Assembly: GCA_964524755.1 (NCBI GenBank) | Contig: CAZGDR010000032.1 | Span: forward strand, 1-21,281 | Source of the DNA: JAQVOO01 sp964524755 | Lineage (GTDB): Bacteria > Spirochaetota > Spirochaetia > Sphaerochaetales > Sphaerochaetaceae | Reading direction: 5' to 3' | Length of the DNA stretch: 21,281 nt | Shown: positions 6,468 to 14,633 of the stretch, piece by piece | How the letters are laid out: the number at the start of each line of letters is the position of its first letter | Position numbering within the stretch: position 1 is the first letter of the stretch | Translations under genes and position numbers: made by a program | The notes under the pieces: model-generated | What the model was told of the DNA's origin: nothing | Seen by the model: the letters and a program-made list of their open reading frames with translations, nothing else | Databases searched by the model: none

Positions 6468-7535
6468 ATGATAGATATTCTACAAAAATTTGAACCACAA
6501 TTCGCAGAGCTTGAAAAACGTTTAGCTGATCCAGATATCATGAAAGATATAGAAAACTATCGAAAGCTCATGCAGGAACGCTCTCATTTAGAGCCCATTA
6601 TTGAGACTCTAAAATCATTACGAGATCTCGAAGCCCAAATCACGGCTGCAGAGGAGATGGTTCAGGAAGAAGATGACGCTGATTTAATCGCTATGGCTGA
6701 AGATGAGATAGATTCGCTTAAAACTGAAAAAGAGCAAATTGAGCAAAGTAGTAAATTGTTCCTTGTCCCACCCGACCCCATGGAAGGGAAAAACATAATC
6801 ATGGAAATCCGGGCAGGAACCGGAGGAGATGAGGCCGCCCTTTTTGCTGCTAACCTTTTTAGAATGTACAGCCATTTTGCTGAGAACAACCACTGGAAAA
6901 TAGAGATTATGAGTATGCATGAGACTGGAATTGGGGGATTTAAAGAACTTATTTTCTCGATCTCCGGTAAGAATGTCTATGGTAATCTCCGCTGGGAAAG
7001 TGGCGTCCACCGTGTACAGAGGGTCCCTGAAACTGAATCAGGCGGACGTATTCATACTTCGGCCGTTACTGTAGCCGTATTGCCCGAAGCAGAAGCCACA
7101 GACATTGAAATTCGCCCTGAAGATTTGAAAACTGATGTGATGCGTAGTAGTGGCCCTGGTGGCCAGTCGGTAAATACGACCGATAGTGCTGTCCGGCTAA
7201 CCCATATTCCAACTGGCATGGTTGTTACCTGCCAAGATGAAAAATCACAGATTAAAAATAAAGCCAAAGCGATGCGGGTACTCCGTTCACGCCTATATGA
7301 GATGGAGGCGGAGAAGAAAGCAAAAGAACGAGCTGATAATAGAAAAAGCCAAGTCGGCTCTGGGGATCGCTCCCAACGGATCAGGACTTACAACTTTCCC
7401 CAAAATCGTTTGACAGACCACAGAATCAATCTTACGTTATATAAACTAGATTTAATATTAGAAGGAGCGCTCGAAGAGATTGTTGAAGCCTTAAAGATGG
7501 CAGCAGGAGAAGAGGCGCTCAGGGAGTTGCAGTGA
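6468..7535 (+). CDS. prfA: Peptide chain release factor 1 (RF1)
   Basis: RF1 recognises UAA and UAG in the ribosomal A site and triggers peptide release. The 355 aa match the family. The GGQ catalytic motif is at residues 231-233 within SSGPGGQSVNTTDSAVRL. The stop-codon-reading tripeptide region reads P-E-T at 187-189 within RVPETESGGRIHTS, which fits the RF1 PxT form and not the RF2 SPF form. The N-terminal coiled-coil domain spans roughly residues 1-100. The start at 6468 is chosen for AAAGGAG ending 6 nt upstream; a GTG at 6444 is in frame but would add eight unlikely residues. The TGA stop overlaps the GTG start of prmC, whose product methylates the GGQ glutamine. Confidence 0.97.
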   Translation: MIDILQKFEPQFAELEKRLADPDIMKDIENYRKLMQERSHLEPIIETLKSLRDLEAQITAAEEMVQEEDDADLIAMAEDEIDSLKTEKEQIEQSSKLFLVPPDPMEGKNIIMEIRAGTGGDEAALFAANLFRMYSHFAENNHWKIEIMSMHETGIGGFKELIFSISGKNVYGNLRWESGVHRVQRVPETESGGRIHTSAVTVAVLPEAEATDIEIRPEDLKTDVMRSSGPGGQSVNTTDSAVRLTHIPTGMVVTCQDEKSQIKNKAKAMRVLRSRLYEMEAEKKAKERADNRKSQVGSGDRSQRIRTYNFPQNRLTDHRINLTLYKLDLILEGALEEIVEALKMAAGEEALRELQ

Positions 7536-8377
7536 TTACAATCAAAGAGGCGCTTAGACAAGGGACTACAGCTATCTATGGGCAGCAAGTCTCGCAAACA
7601 CCACTTCTAGATGCCTCTTTGTTACTGAGTAAAACTACAGGATTGTCACGTGAACACCTCTACAGCCGCTCTAACATCGTCCTCCAACCCGATGCTCTTG
7701 AAACCTACACGACCCTCATTCAACGCCGTTGTGCCGCACAACCAATTGCGTATCTCATTGGCGAACGTGAATTCTATGGAAGGACCTTTAAGGTCTCACC
7801 TTCAGTCCTAATTCCCCGCCCTGATACCGAGATTTTAGTTGAAACGGCCCTCTCTAAAATCGCTTTAGAGACTTCAGTACATGTTCTTGACCTCTGTACA
7901 GGCAGTGGCTGTATTGGTATAACGATAGCTGCGGAACGACCAAAGGCTGCAGTTATTATGACCGACATCTCTGAAGAGGCTCTCGCTGTGGCTCAAATAA
8001 ATAATAATGATATTGTGGAAAATAGAGCTACACTGCTTCACTCTGACCTCTTTTCAGCACTTTCTGACCAAAAATTCGAGATAATTGTAACCAACCCACC
8101 CTACTTAAATGAAACATGGTATAACCAAACTGAAGCTCAGGTTAAAGCTGAACCATCAATCGCCCTTTTAGGTGGCGGAGATGATGGGTTAACCCTGATT
8201 AAGAAAATTATTGACCAGGCACCTACGTACCTTCTTGAGGGAGGGTGCTTACTCATTGAATGCGATTACCGCCAGCATGATGCTGTGGGTGATTATCTAG
8301 TGTCCAAAGGTTTCTCTGCAATTGAAAGTTATAACGATCTTGCCCCTCTGAGACGAGTTATTGGAGGGACACTATGA
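7532..8377 (+). CDS. prmC: Release factor glutamine N5-methyltransferase
   Basis: This SAM-dependent enzyme methylates the glutamine of the GGQ motif in release factors. The 281 aa match the family. The N-terminal helical substrate-binding domain covers about residues 1-85, and IPRPDTE near residue 94 is typical. The Rossmann methylase domain has the SAM loop DLCTGSGCIG at 120-129 and the catalytic NPPY at 188-191. It starts with GTG (7532-7534), overlapping the prfA stop as GTGA, with GGGAG about 7 nt upstream inside prfA. It ends in an ATGA overlap with the next gene. The overlaps imply translational coupling within one operon. Confidence 0.96.
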   Translation: MITIKEALRQGTTAIYGQQVSQTPLLDASLLLSKTTGLSREHLYSRSNIVLQPDALETYTTLIQRRCAAQPIAYLIGEREFYGRTFKVSPSVLIPRPDTEILVETALSKIALETSVHVLDLCTGSGCIGITIAAERPKAAVIMTDISEEALAVAQINNNDIVENRATLLHSDLFSALSDQKFEIIVTNPPYLNETWYNQTEAQVKAEPSIALLGGGDDGLTLIKKIIDQAPTYLLEGGCLLIECDYRQHDAVGDYLVSKGFSAIESYNDLAPLRRVIGGTL

Positions 8378-10395
8378 TGTATGAAGAGCTAACTAACAGA
8401 TTTGTCCAAAAAGCCTTCCGTTATACTAAAGCTGAACAAGAGCGTATTCGTGAAGCAGCTATCTTTGCCGCAGAAGCCCATGGGAATCAGAAACGTCAAA
8501 GCGGTGAACCTTATATTATTCATCCCTATGCTGTAGCTGAGATCCTCATCTCTATACGCATGGATATCGATACCGTGGTAGCTGGCATATTACACGACAC
8601 CTTGGAAGATACACCGGTAACATTTGAGACTTTAGTTGAAAAATTTGGTCAGACCGTAGCCGACCTCGTTGAAGGTGAGACTAAAATCAGCGCCCTCAAA
8701 GCTAAGAACAAGAGTCAACAAGAAGCTGAAACTATAAGAAAAATGTTTTTTGCGATGAGTAAGGATGTGCGAGTAATTATCATTAAACTAGCTGACAAAT
8801 TACATAACATGCGTACCTTACAACACCTCTCGGCAGGAAGAGCACGTGAAATTGCTAATGAGTGCCTCGATATTTTTGCCCCTCTAGCCGATAGACTCGG
8901 TATGTCTTGGTTAAAAGGAGAGTTGGAAGACCAGTCTCTCAAAATTCTTAAACCAGAGACCTTCCAATATATTGAGGAGTATCTACTTTCCAAAAAAAGT
9001 GAACGGACCGCCTATCTAGGCCGGATCGAGAAAATCCTCTACCGATCCTGTGGTGATCAAGGATTAGCCAATGTAGAAGTCCAATCCCGCACTAAGCACA
9101 CCTATGGTGTCTACATGAAGATGAAAAAACGGAAGAAGGAGATTGAGGAAATTGGAGACGTCCTTGGTGTACGTATCATCTGTGACACAGTTAATGAATG
9201 CTACTCTTTATTAGGTCTTGTCCATAAATTGTGGCCCCCCATAGAGGGGCGTTTTAAAGATTACATCGCCATGCCAAAAGCTAATAATTATCAGAGTCTC
9301 CATACCACGGTTATGGCTTTAGATGGCAAATTACTAGAAGTTCAGATTCGCACTCGAGAAATGCATGCCACCGCTGAGTACGGTGTAGCTGCACACTGGA
9401 CCTATAAAGCAGAAACGGGGCTGGGAGAAGGGCCTTGGATGCAACGTGATAGTGAACAGTTTACCCGCATTCTACATAAGCTCAAAAGCTGGAGCTCAGA
9501 GATTGAGCAATCAGAGAGTTTCTTAGACGATATTAAAGGGGAACTCCTCAAAGATACTATCTATGTATTTACCCCACAGGGCCATATTGTAGAACTCCCT
9601 GCTAATGCGACCCCACTCGACTTTGCCTACCATATCCATACAGAAATTGGCAATCGGACAACTGGCGCAAAAGCAGATGGCTCCATCATTCCACTCAGCC
9701 AGCCCCTAAAAAATACTCAAGTCATTGAGATTCTCACCAGCCCTAATGCACGGCCTACTCTTAACTGGCTTCGTCTAGCTAAAACAAACAGTGCTAGAAG
9801 AAAAATACGTTCTTGGCTGAATAAGAATGATGATAGTCTTATCTTGGATAAAAATATTATTGCCAAGAAAAAACTAGAGCCTCCTCCTGAAACCACTGTA
9901 CCGCCAACTCCCATTGAAGATGAGGAGATTGTTCGCTCAGTCATGGATGAAAGCCGACTTACCTTTAGGGTGGGAGACGAGAAAAACATCTTAATCTCCC
10001 TAGCCAAATGCTGTAGTCCACGCCGAGGGGACGACATCATAGGCTATGTTTCGCGTGGTCGTGGTATTATCGTCCACCGCAAAAACTGTCACAATCTTAA
10101 AAATATGACTGAAATTGAAGAACGGAGTATCGAGGTTGAGTGGGAGACCGCCACACCACTCCTCACTCGTCGTTTCCGAGTCGTGAGCAGAGTCACACAA
10201 GACTTATTCGCAGAAATTGAAGGAGCTATCCGCAAATACAAGGGACACTTAATTGAGGGTCGACTCGATGACGATGAACAAGATCGCCTCATTGGAAGTT
10301 TTACCATGGAAGTGGGCAACGAAGAAGACTTCAAAAAAGTAGTTCGTAGTATTAAAGCTATCCCCTCGATTATCTCCATTAGCTCGATGGGTTAA
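8374..10395 (+). CDS. rel: Bifunctional (p)ppGpp synthetase/hydrolase, RelA/SpoT family
   Basis: This long RSH enzyme makes and degrades the stringent-response alarmone. The 673 aa contain, in order: an HD hydrolase domain (H50, H74-D75 in HDTLEDT); the synthetase domain with RFKD at 293-296, the RxKD type found in bifunctional enzymes, followed by NYQSLHTT and EVQIRT; a TGS domain at about 393-455; a proline-rich linker near 500-515; a CC/RIS zinc-binding-like region with C546-C547, H568 and C572; and a C-terminal ACT domain at about 600-673. Both catalytic centres look intact, so I call it bifunctional. The start ATG overlaps the prmC stop, with GGAGG 6 nt upstream. Its TAA interlocks with the stop of the convergent pyrophosphatase gene. 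Confidence 0.96.
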   Translation: MMYEELTNRFVQKAFRYTKAEQERIREAAIFAAEAHGNQKRQSGEPYIIHPYAVAEILISIRMDIDTVVAGILHDTLEDTPVTFETLVEKFGQTVADLVEGETKISALKAKNKSQQEAETIRKMFFAMSKDVRVIIIKLADKLHNMRTLQHLSAGRAREIANECLDIFAPLADRLGMSWLKGELEDQSLKILKPETFQYIEEYLLSKKSERTAYLGRIEKILYRSCGDQGLANVEVQSRTKHTYGVYMKMKKRKKEIEEIGDVLGVRIICDTVNECYSLLGLVHKLWPPIEGRFKDYIAMPKANNYQSLHTTVMALDGKLLEVQIRTREMHATAEYGVAAHWTYKAETGLGEGPWMQRDSEQFTRILHKLKSWSSEIEQSESFLDDIKGELLKDTIYVFTPQGHIVELPANATPLDFAYHIHTEIGNRTTGAKADGSIIPLSQPLKNTQVIEILTSPNARPTLNWLRLAKTNSARRKIRSWLNKNDDSLILDKNIIAKKKLEPPPETTVPPTPIEDEEIVRSVMDESRLTFRVGDEKNILISLAKCCSPRRGDDIIGYVSRGRGIIVHRKNCHNLKNMTEIEERSIEVEWETATPLLTRRFRVVSRVTQDLFAEIEGAIRKYKGHLIEGRLDDDEQDRLIGSFTMEVGNEEDFKKVVRSIKAIPSIISISSMG

Positions 10396-12029
10396 CGCCC
10401 CTCTTCTAACACCCGTAAAATTTCGGGCAGAAGTTGCTTCTTACGTGAAAGGACCCCTTTGAGCAGATATTTTCCAGCAGATTCTAAAGGATAAATTAAA
10501 GCTTTTTCTTTTCTTGGATAGGGAGTACTGAGGAGTACACTATCTTCTTTCATCACATCGGTAACGAGTAACATAGCCCAATCAAGACCATATTTTAATT
10601 TTGTATCTTCCAATTGTTGTATATACTTCTCCTTAACTCCATCAACTTTTGTGAGGGTGGTCACTTCAACCTGGCCAATTCCAAAGTTGACTAAGTTAGC
10701 TGTGTATGTTTTAAAATCTCCCTCTACCACCTGTTTGGGATCGGCTTTGTTCAACACAGCTCCCGCACTGAACAACTCTTCTCCAAATGCTAAAAAATTA
10801 GGAATTGAGGCAATCTTGCAGAGTGCACGCACCGCCACAATATCTTGTTGAGTGGTAGTTGGACTTTTTAACATCACCGTATCACTAACAATTCCGGCTA
10901 ATAGCATACGTGCCGTAAGAGGATCAACCGGGACGCTCCATCGCAGATATTGGTGATACACAATCGTGCAAGTACTACCGACCGGTTCTGCCGCTATAAA
11001 AATAGGATGAGGAGTTTTTTCGGCATCGAGTCGATGGTGATCAATAATTTCAATGACTTCGGCCTCTTCAAGCCCGTCTACGCTTTGGTTGAGTTCATTA
11101 TGATCAACCATCACGACTTTCCGTTTAGGACGCTCAAGAAAACAACGACGGGTAACAAATCCAACAAATCTATCGCCATCAAAGACCGGCAACCCACGAT
11201 ACTCAGATTCTATAAGTATCCGTTTGGCATCCTCAAATAAATCATCAACTGCCACCCACGGTGGTTGCTTCACAGCTAGGCGACGCAATGGCAGACTCAT
11301 GCGTAACAAGCGAATGGTTTCCGCCGTATCTTCATACGATTTGAATAGTATTCCTGTGTACGAATCTAAGTTAATATCAATCAAGCTATCTTCATCTAAG
11401 CCTGTTAAAATAATGGCAGGAAATTGATTCTCTACAGCATATTGTAGATGCTTCACTCTATTTCCTACGACTAAAACAGGTAATTCAGGTAAAAGATTCC
11501 TAAGGCGTTTATAATAGATATCAAACTCCATGGCCCCTGTCATGATATAGGCATCGAAACTTTTCATTTCATTTCTTTTAATAAATTCGCCTCGAATTAC
11601 TTTACTGAAATTCTCTGGGTGGAAACGATATCGAGGCCGTTTGCCGGCATTCTCGCGTAAAAAGAAAGAGGTGATCTCATCGAGACTCAAAAGCCCAACA
11701 TAGGTATCCCCATCCATGAGAGGGACTACAGAGGCATGCTTAGCGCTCATCAGCGTAACTAAACTATAGACGGGCTCTTCGGGGTGCAAAGAGATATAGT
11801 CGGTGGTCATCACATCCCCTACTTTTGCCCGCACATCCCTGACAAACTGCGGAGGTTCAATCCCCGCTTTTTTAAATTGATCTTTGGTTGTCGCATTTAA
11901 ATGTCCAATGCGGATGGGAACATAGGAGAGCTCTTGATCTACTATATTTTTTAAATGTGCATAACACCAGGCAGCACTGACTGAATCGAGATCAGGATTT
12001 TTATGGCCAGTGACATAAACTTCTTGCAT
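10392..12029 (-). CDS. ppaC: Manganese-dependent inorganic pyrophosphatase (family II) with CBS and DRTGG regulatory insert
   Basis: This enzyme hydrolyses pyrophosphate to two phosphates. The 545 aa comprise a DHH catalytic domain split by a regulatory insert. The N-terminal metal site is H9/D13/D15 (GHKNPDLDS); the first CBS domain is at about 68-120; a DRTGG-like domain at about 145-245; the second CBS at about 253-300; the DHH domain resumes with D309-H310 and the D330-H331-H332 triad; the DHHA2 domain ends with the SRKKQ substrate-binding signature. CBS-containing family II enzymes are regulated by adenine nucleotides, and DRTGG forms also bind diadenosine polyphosphates. The start at 12029 has GGAGGAG 6 nt upstream. 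The gene is convergent with rel, and the two stop codons share TTAA. Confidence 0.95.
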   Translation of the reverse strand: MQEVYVTGHKNPDLDSVSAAWCYAHLKNIVDQELSYVPIRIGHLNATTKDQFKKAGIEPPQFVRDVRAKVGDVMTTDYISLHPEEPVYSLVTLMSAKHASVVPLMDGDTYVGLLSLDEITSFFLRENAGKRPRYRFHPENFSKVIRGEFIKRNEMKSFDAYIMTGAMEFDIYYKRLRNLLPELPVLVVGNRVKHLQYAVENQFPAIILTGLDEDSLIDINLDSYTGILFKSYEDTAETIRLLRMSLPLRRLAVKQPPWVAVDDLFEDAKRILIESEYRGLPVFDGDRFVGFVTRRCFLERPKRKVVMVDHNELNQSVDGLEEAEVIEIIDHHRLDAEKTPHPIFIAAEPVGSTCTIVYHQYLRWSVPVDPLTARMLLAGIVSDTVMLKSPTTTQQDIVAVRALCKIASIPNFLAFGEELFSAGAVLNKADPKQVVEGDFKTYTANLVNFGIGQVEVTTLTKVDGVKEKYIQQLEDTKLKYGLDWAMLLVTDVMKEDSVLLSTPYPRKEKALIYPLESAGKYLLKGVLSRKKQLLPEILRVLEEGR

Positions 12030-12180
12030 GGTTGTCTCCTCCTAAAAACAATCGTAGTCAATCGGCTCAAATGAAGCAACTAAAATCGATACAACAACGT
12101 TAAACGGCCTGAACAATAACACTTCAGGAAAATGAGCCTTTAAAAGTAATGAGAAAGTAGCTAAGATAATGCTCAATACA

Positions 12181-12209
12181 ATTATATCTAGGTGATAAAG
12201 GAGTAACAA
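12181..12209 (-). promoter_or_regulatory. Candidate promoter of ppaC
   Basis: Minus strand: -35 TTGTTA (plus 12204-12209), a 17-bp spacer, and a perfect -10 TATAAT (plus 12181-12186). It predicts a leader of about 145 nt, which contains a small inverted repeat CCTGAA/TTCAGG (12108-12113 and 12123-12128, 9-nt loop). Confidence 0.5.
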
Positions 12210-12221
12210 AAGGTCTTACTC

Positions 12222-12250
12222 TTGACCACCAAGGGAATTCTTTAGACAAT
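12222..12250 (+). promoter_or_regulatory. Candidate promoter of rpiB
   Basis: TTGACC (12222-12227), a 17-bp spacer, and GACAAT (12245-12250). A Shine-Dalgarno AAGGAG follows about 10 nt before the ATG at 12279. Confidence 0.4.
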
Positions 12251-12278
12251 AAGAAAACTCAGAAGGAGAACTAAACCG

Positions 12279-12728
12279 ATGAAAAAAGTTGTTGTTGCCA
12301 ATGATCATGGAGCGATTGAAATTACTAAAAAAATAGTAGCACATCTCACCAAACGTGGGTATACGGTAGATTATTTGGGAGTCACTACTTCCGAATCAGT
12401 CGATTATCCAGATATGGCAGCTCAAGCCTGTGGCGAGTTCCTCGCCGGAGGCTATGAATTCGGTGTCGTCTCCTGTGGAACAGGTATAGGCATCTCCATA
12501 GCCGCCAATAAAATTGGAGGAATCCGTTGTGCCCTCATCCACAATATTTTCACTGCAACCATGGCAAAGAGCCACAACAATGCTAATTTCATCGCATTTG
12601 GAGGGCGTGTCGAATATGCTCAACCGATTGAGGAGATGCTAGATGCGTTTATTGACAGCCCCGTTGAGGGGGGCCGCCATAACAAACGTGTTAAAAAGAT
12701 AATGGCTCTCGAAGGTGGAGTTTGCTAA
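12279..12728 (+). CDS. rpiB: Ribose-5-phosphate isomerase B (RpiB/LacAB family)
   Basis: This cytoplasmic enzyme interconverts ribose-5-phosphate and ribulose-5-phosphate. The 149 aa are the usual length. D9/H10 in ANDHG, the catalytic cysteine C66 in SCGTGIGISIAANK (66-69 form the anion hole), H99/N100 in AKSHNNAN, and R110 in FGGR are all in place. The cysteine-containing loop is the RpiB/LacB form. LacA/LacB galactose-6-phosphate isomerase and allose-6-phosphate activity cannot be excluded, but the gene stands alone without sugar-PTS genes. AAGGAG lies upstream with a rather long spacing of about 10 nt. The TAA stop interlocks with the TAG of the convergent HAD-deaminase gene. Confidence 0.93.
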   Translation: MKKVVVANDHGAIEITKKIVAHLTKRGYTVDYLGVTTSESVDYPDMAAQACGEFLAGGYEFGVVSCGTGIGISIAANKIGGIRCALIHNIFTATMAKSHNNANFIAFGGRVEYAQPIEEMLDAFIDSPVEGGRHNKRVKKIMALEGGVC

Positions 12729-13801
12729 CCTTTTAGCTGATCACGCCGTGTTGGAAAAATAAAAGGATGTGGCAATAACTCGCTAAATGTATACGGGACA
12801 CATGTACCTTGCAAATCATAGAGGTAGACCATGGTTTGCGGTGTGGCGAACTCAGCCAAGACTTGCAAACAGATGGCACACGGTGGAGCTGGGGGGTCAT
12901 CATCTGTGACCACTACGACCATATCGACTTGAAACTCCCCTTCAGCGGCTACTGCCTGCATAACAGCACTTCGTTCAGCACAAATAGTGGCTCCATAGCT
13001 ACTATTTTCCACATTACACCCACTGTAGATGTTTCCACGGGTACTTACTACTGCAGCACCTACACGAAACTGAGAATAGGGAGTATAGGCATGTAACCGC
13101 GTCTTGAGAGCTTCTTCTCTTCCTCTATAGTGAAGTAACAGACGATTAAATTCTTCTATGGTTGAAAAATCTGGAAAGTCGTCTAGTCCGGTTAGGATAA
13201 AATCGGCTCCTACCGCCCGTAATTCTTCATCACTAAAACTCGTAGTGATACCACCACATAAAGAACCAGCCGCTTTAGCAGCCTCAACGCCATTCGTAGC
13301 ATCTTCGAACACAAGACATTCTTCTTGGGTTTTACCTAAATCATTAGCAGCTTTCAGGTAAATATCGGGGAATGGTTTTTTACGCTCAATGTCTTTCCCA
13401 TTAATTAGTACTGTAAACCAAGAGAGGTTTAATCCCATTACTTCTAGATTTATCTCCATCTTACGCTTATCGGCACTCGTGGCCACGGCCATACTAAGGC
13501 CTGCTTTATGGGCATTGGTCAAAAAGCGGACAACGCCTGGCAGAGCACTCTCTTTTCCAGTAATCAACTCTTCGTAGATTGCATAAGTGTCGAGTTTAGC
13601 CTGTTCAATTTCAAGCTCTACCCCATATTTTTCAGCGACACCACCAATGTAACGATTCTCGCCAGCTCCCACAAAAGGGATGAAATCGGCAGGCTTAGCA
13701 TCTATACCAATTGATTTAAAATAGGCAATGGCCGCCGCTGAAATATACTCTTCGGAGTCTATAAGCACTCCATCCATGTCAAACAAAATTGCAGTAATCA
13801 T
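12725..13801 (-). CDS. Fusion of HAD-family phosphatase and cytidine deaminase
   Basis: One 358-aa frame joins two enzymes. Residues 1 to about 215 form a HAD subfamily I hydrolase of the beta-phosphoglucomutase/phosphatase type: nucleophile D8 and acid D10 in FDMDGVLIDS, motif II in VATSADKR, lysine in KKPFPD, and acidic motif IV in VFEDATNG. Residues from about 222 to 358 form a complete cytidine deaminase: TPYSQFRVGAA, NVENSSYG, zinc ligand C274 with proton-shuttling E276 (CAE), and zinc ligands C308 and C311 (PCAIC). No stop or frameshift separates the parts. The deaminase converts cytidine or deoxycytidine to uridine or deoxyuridine. The HAD substrate is unknown; a nucleotide or sugar phosphate in the same salvage route is a reasonable guess. 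A weak ribosome site (GAGGTG) precedes the ATG. Confidence 0.9.
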   Translation of the reverse strand: MITAILFDMDGVLIDSEEYISAAAIAYFKSIGIDAKPADFIPFVGAGENRYIGGVAEKYGVELEIEQAKLDTYAIYEELITGKESALPGVVRFLTNAHKAGLSMAVATSADKRKMEINLEVMGLNLSWFTVLINGKDIERKKPFPDIYLKAANDLGKTQEECLVFEDATNGVEAAKAAGSLCGGITTSFSDEELRAVGADFILTGLDDFPDFSTIEEFNRLLLHYRGREEALKTRLHAYTPYSQFRVGAAVVSTRGNIYSGCNVENSSYGATICAERSAVMQAVAAEGEFQVDMVVVVTDDDPPAPPCAICLQVLAEFATPQTMVYLYDLQGTCVPYTFSELLPHPFIFPTRRDQLKG

Positions 13802-13822
13802 GTTAGCACCTCATTATTTTAG

Positions 13823-14581
13823 TCACATGGGCTCTACAGCATCATGTAATATGCTTATCAGTGGTTGGTAATTACCTTCAAGAGCTGCGATATCAGCCTC
13901 TAGAACACGACTGTCAGCCGTCTCAGCGGGATTGATACGCCACCCGGCAGCAGAACTTAATTGCTGAAAAAAAAGCCGCATTGTACGCGTGTTTCCATCC
14001 AAGAAGGGGTGCAAGGCATGCACCTCAGCCATGAAGTAAGCCAAGTTATCGACAAACTCATCCAACTCCTGGTCTCTTAAATATTTCTCACTCCGCAGCT
14101 TTCCAAAAATATCATCTGCCATAGTATCAATATACTGCGGTAGACAAAATATTGTACGACGTGTAATAGGGATATATCGTATCTCTCCAGCGAAAGGATA
14201 TATATCGTCAAATAAACGTCCATGCAAGATTTTCAGATGCTCAAAATCGAATTTCCACTCCTGTGGACCAGCCAATATCTCAGCCATTCTCACACTTACA
14301 ATTTCAGTTTCAATGGCATCTAAAAGATCTTGATCATGAATTCCAAAAAAGTTGATATAGACATCAGAATTAGGATAGCACCCGTTAGCAGAGGTGCTAC
14401 TGTCCGACTCACTGGAGAGTCCATGGGTATCAATAATAGCTGATACAGCCTCGTCACCCGACATTTCGTCATCCAACACATCACGTGCTAACTGCTCAGC
14501 TTTCTCGGTCATCCGGTAATCTTCAGTTTCCTGCACAAAATAGATAAAGTCGAGATGCCGGCGTATTTGGCTTTCTTTCAT
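13823..14581 (-). CDS. Fic-domain protein, probable AMP-transferase, with N-terminal antitoxin-like helix
   Basis: Fic enzymes usually transfer AMP from ATP to a target protein hydroxyl. The 252 aa have the Fic core from about residue 69 (CYPNSDVY, then GIHDQDLLDAIE), the flap/FAGEIR segment at 130-135, and the active-site loop H191-P-F-L-D195-G-N197-T-R199-T-M-R202. The catalytic histidine, metal-binding acid, anion-binding asparagine and arginines are present; the usual second glycine is T198, a variant seen in other Fic proteins. Residues 1-55 resemble VbhA-type antitoxins (EMSGDEAVSAIIDTHG), and E20 may stand for the inhibitory glutamate. No separate antitoxin gene lies beside it. GGAGGAG is 2-4 nt before the ATG. 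The gene sits between the envelope-protein and HAD-deaminase genes on the same strand. Confidence 0.9.
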   Translation of the reverse strand: MKESQIRRHLDFIYFVQETEDYRMTEKAEQLARDVLDDEMSGDEAVSAIIDTHGLSSESDSSTSANGCYPNSDVYINFFGIHDQDLLDAIETEIVSVRMAEILAGPQEWKFDFEHLKILHGRLFDDIYPFAGEIRYIPITRRTIFCLPQYIDTMADDIFGKLRSEKYLRDQELDEFVDNLAYFMAEVHALHPFLDGNTRTMRLFFQQLSSAAGWRINPAETADSRVLEADIAALEGNYQPLISILHDAVEPM

Positions 14582-14633
14582 ATCTCCTCCATAACGTATC
14601 TACCTCAAAGGTCCTTTCTTTATACTTAATCAA

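Noticed and set aside
14607..14617. Palindrome AAAGG-T-CCTTT between the envelope-protein and Fic genes
   Set aside because: Only a 1-base centre and no promoter alongside. It cannot form a hairpin, and short palindromes of this kind are expected by chance.
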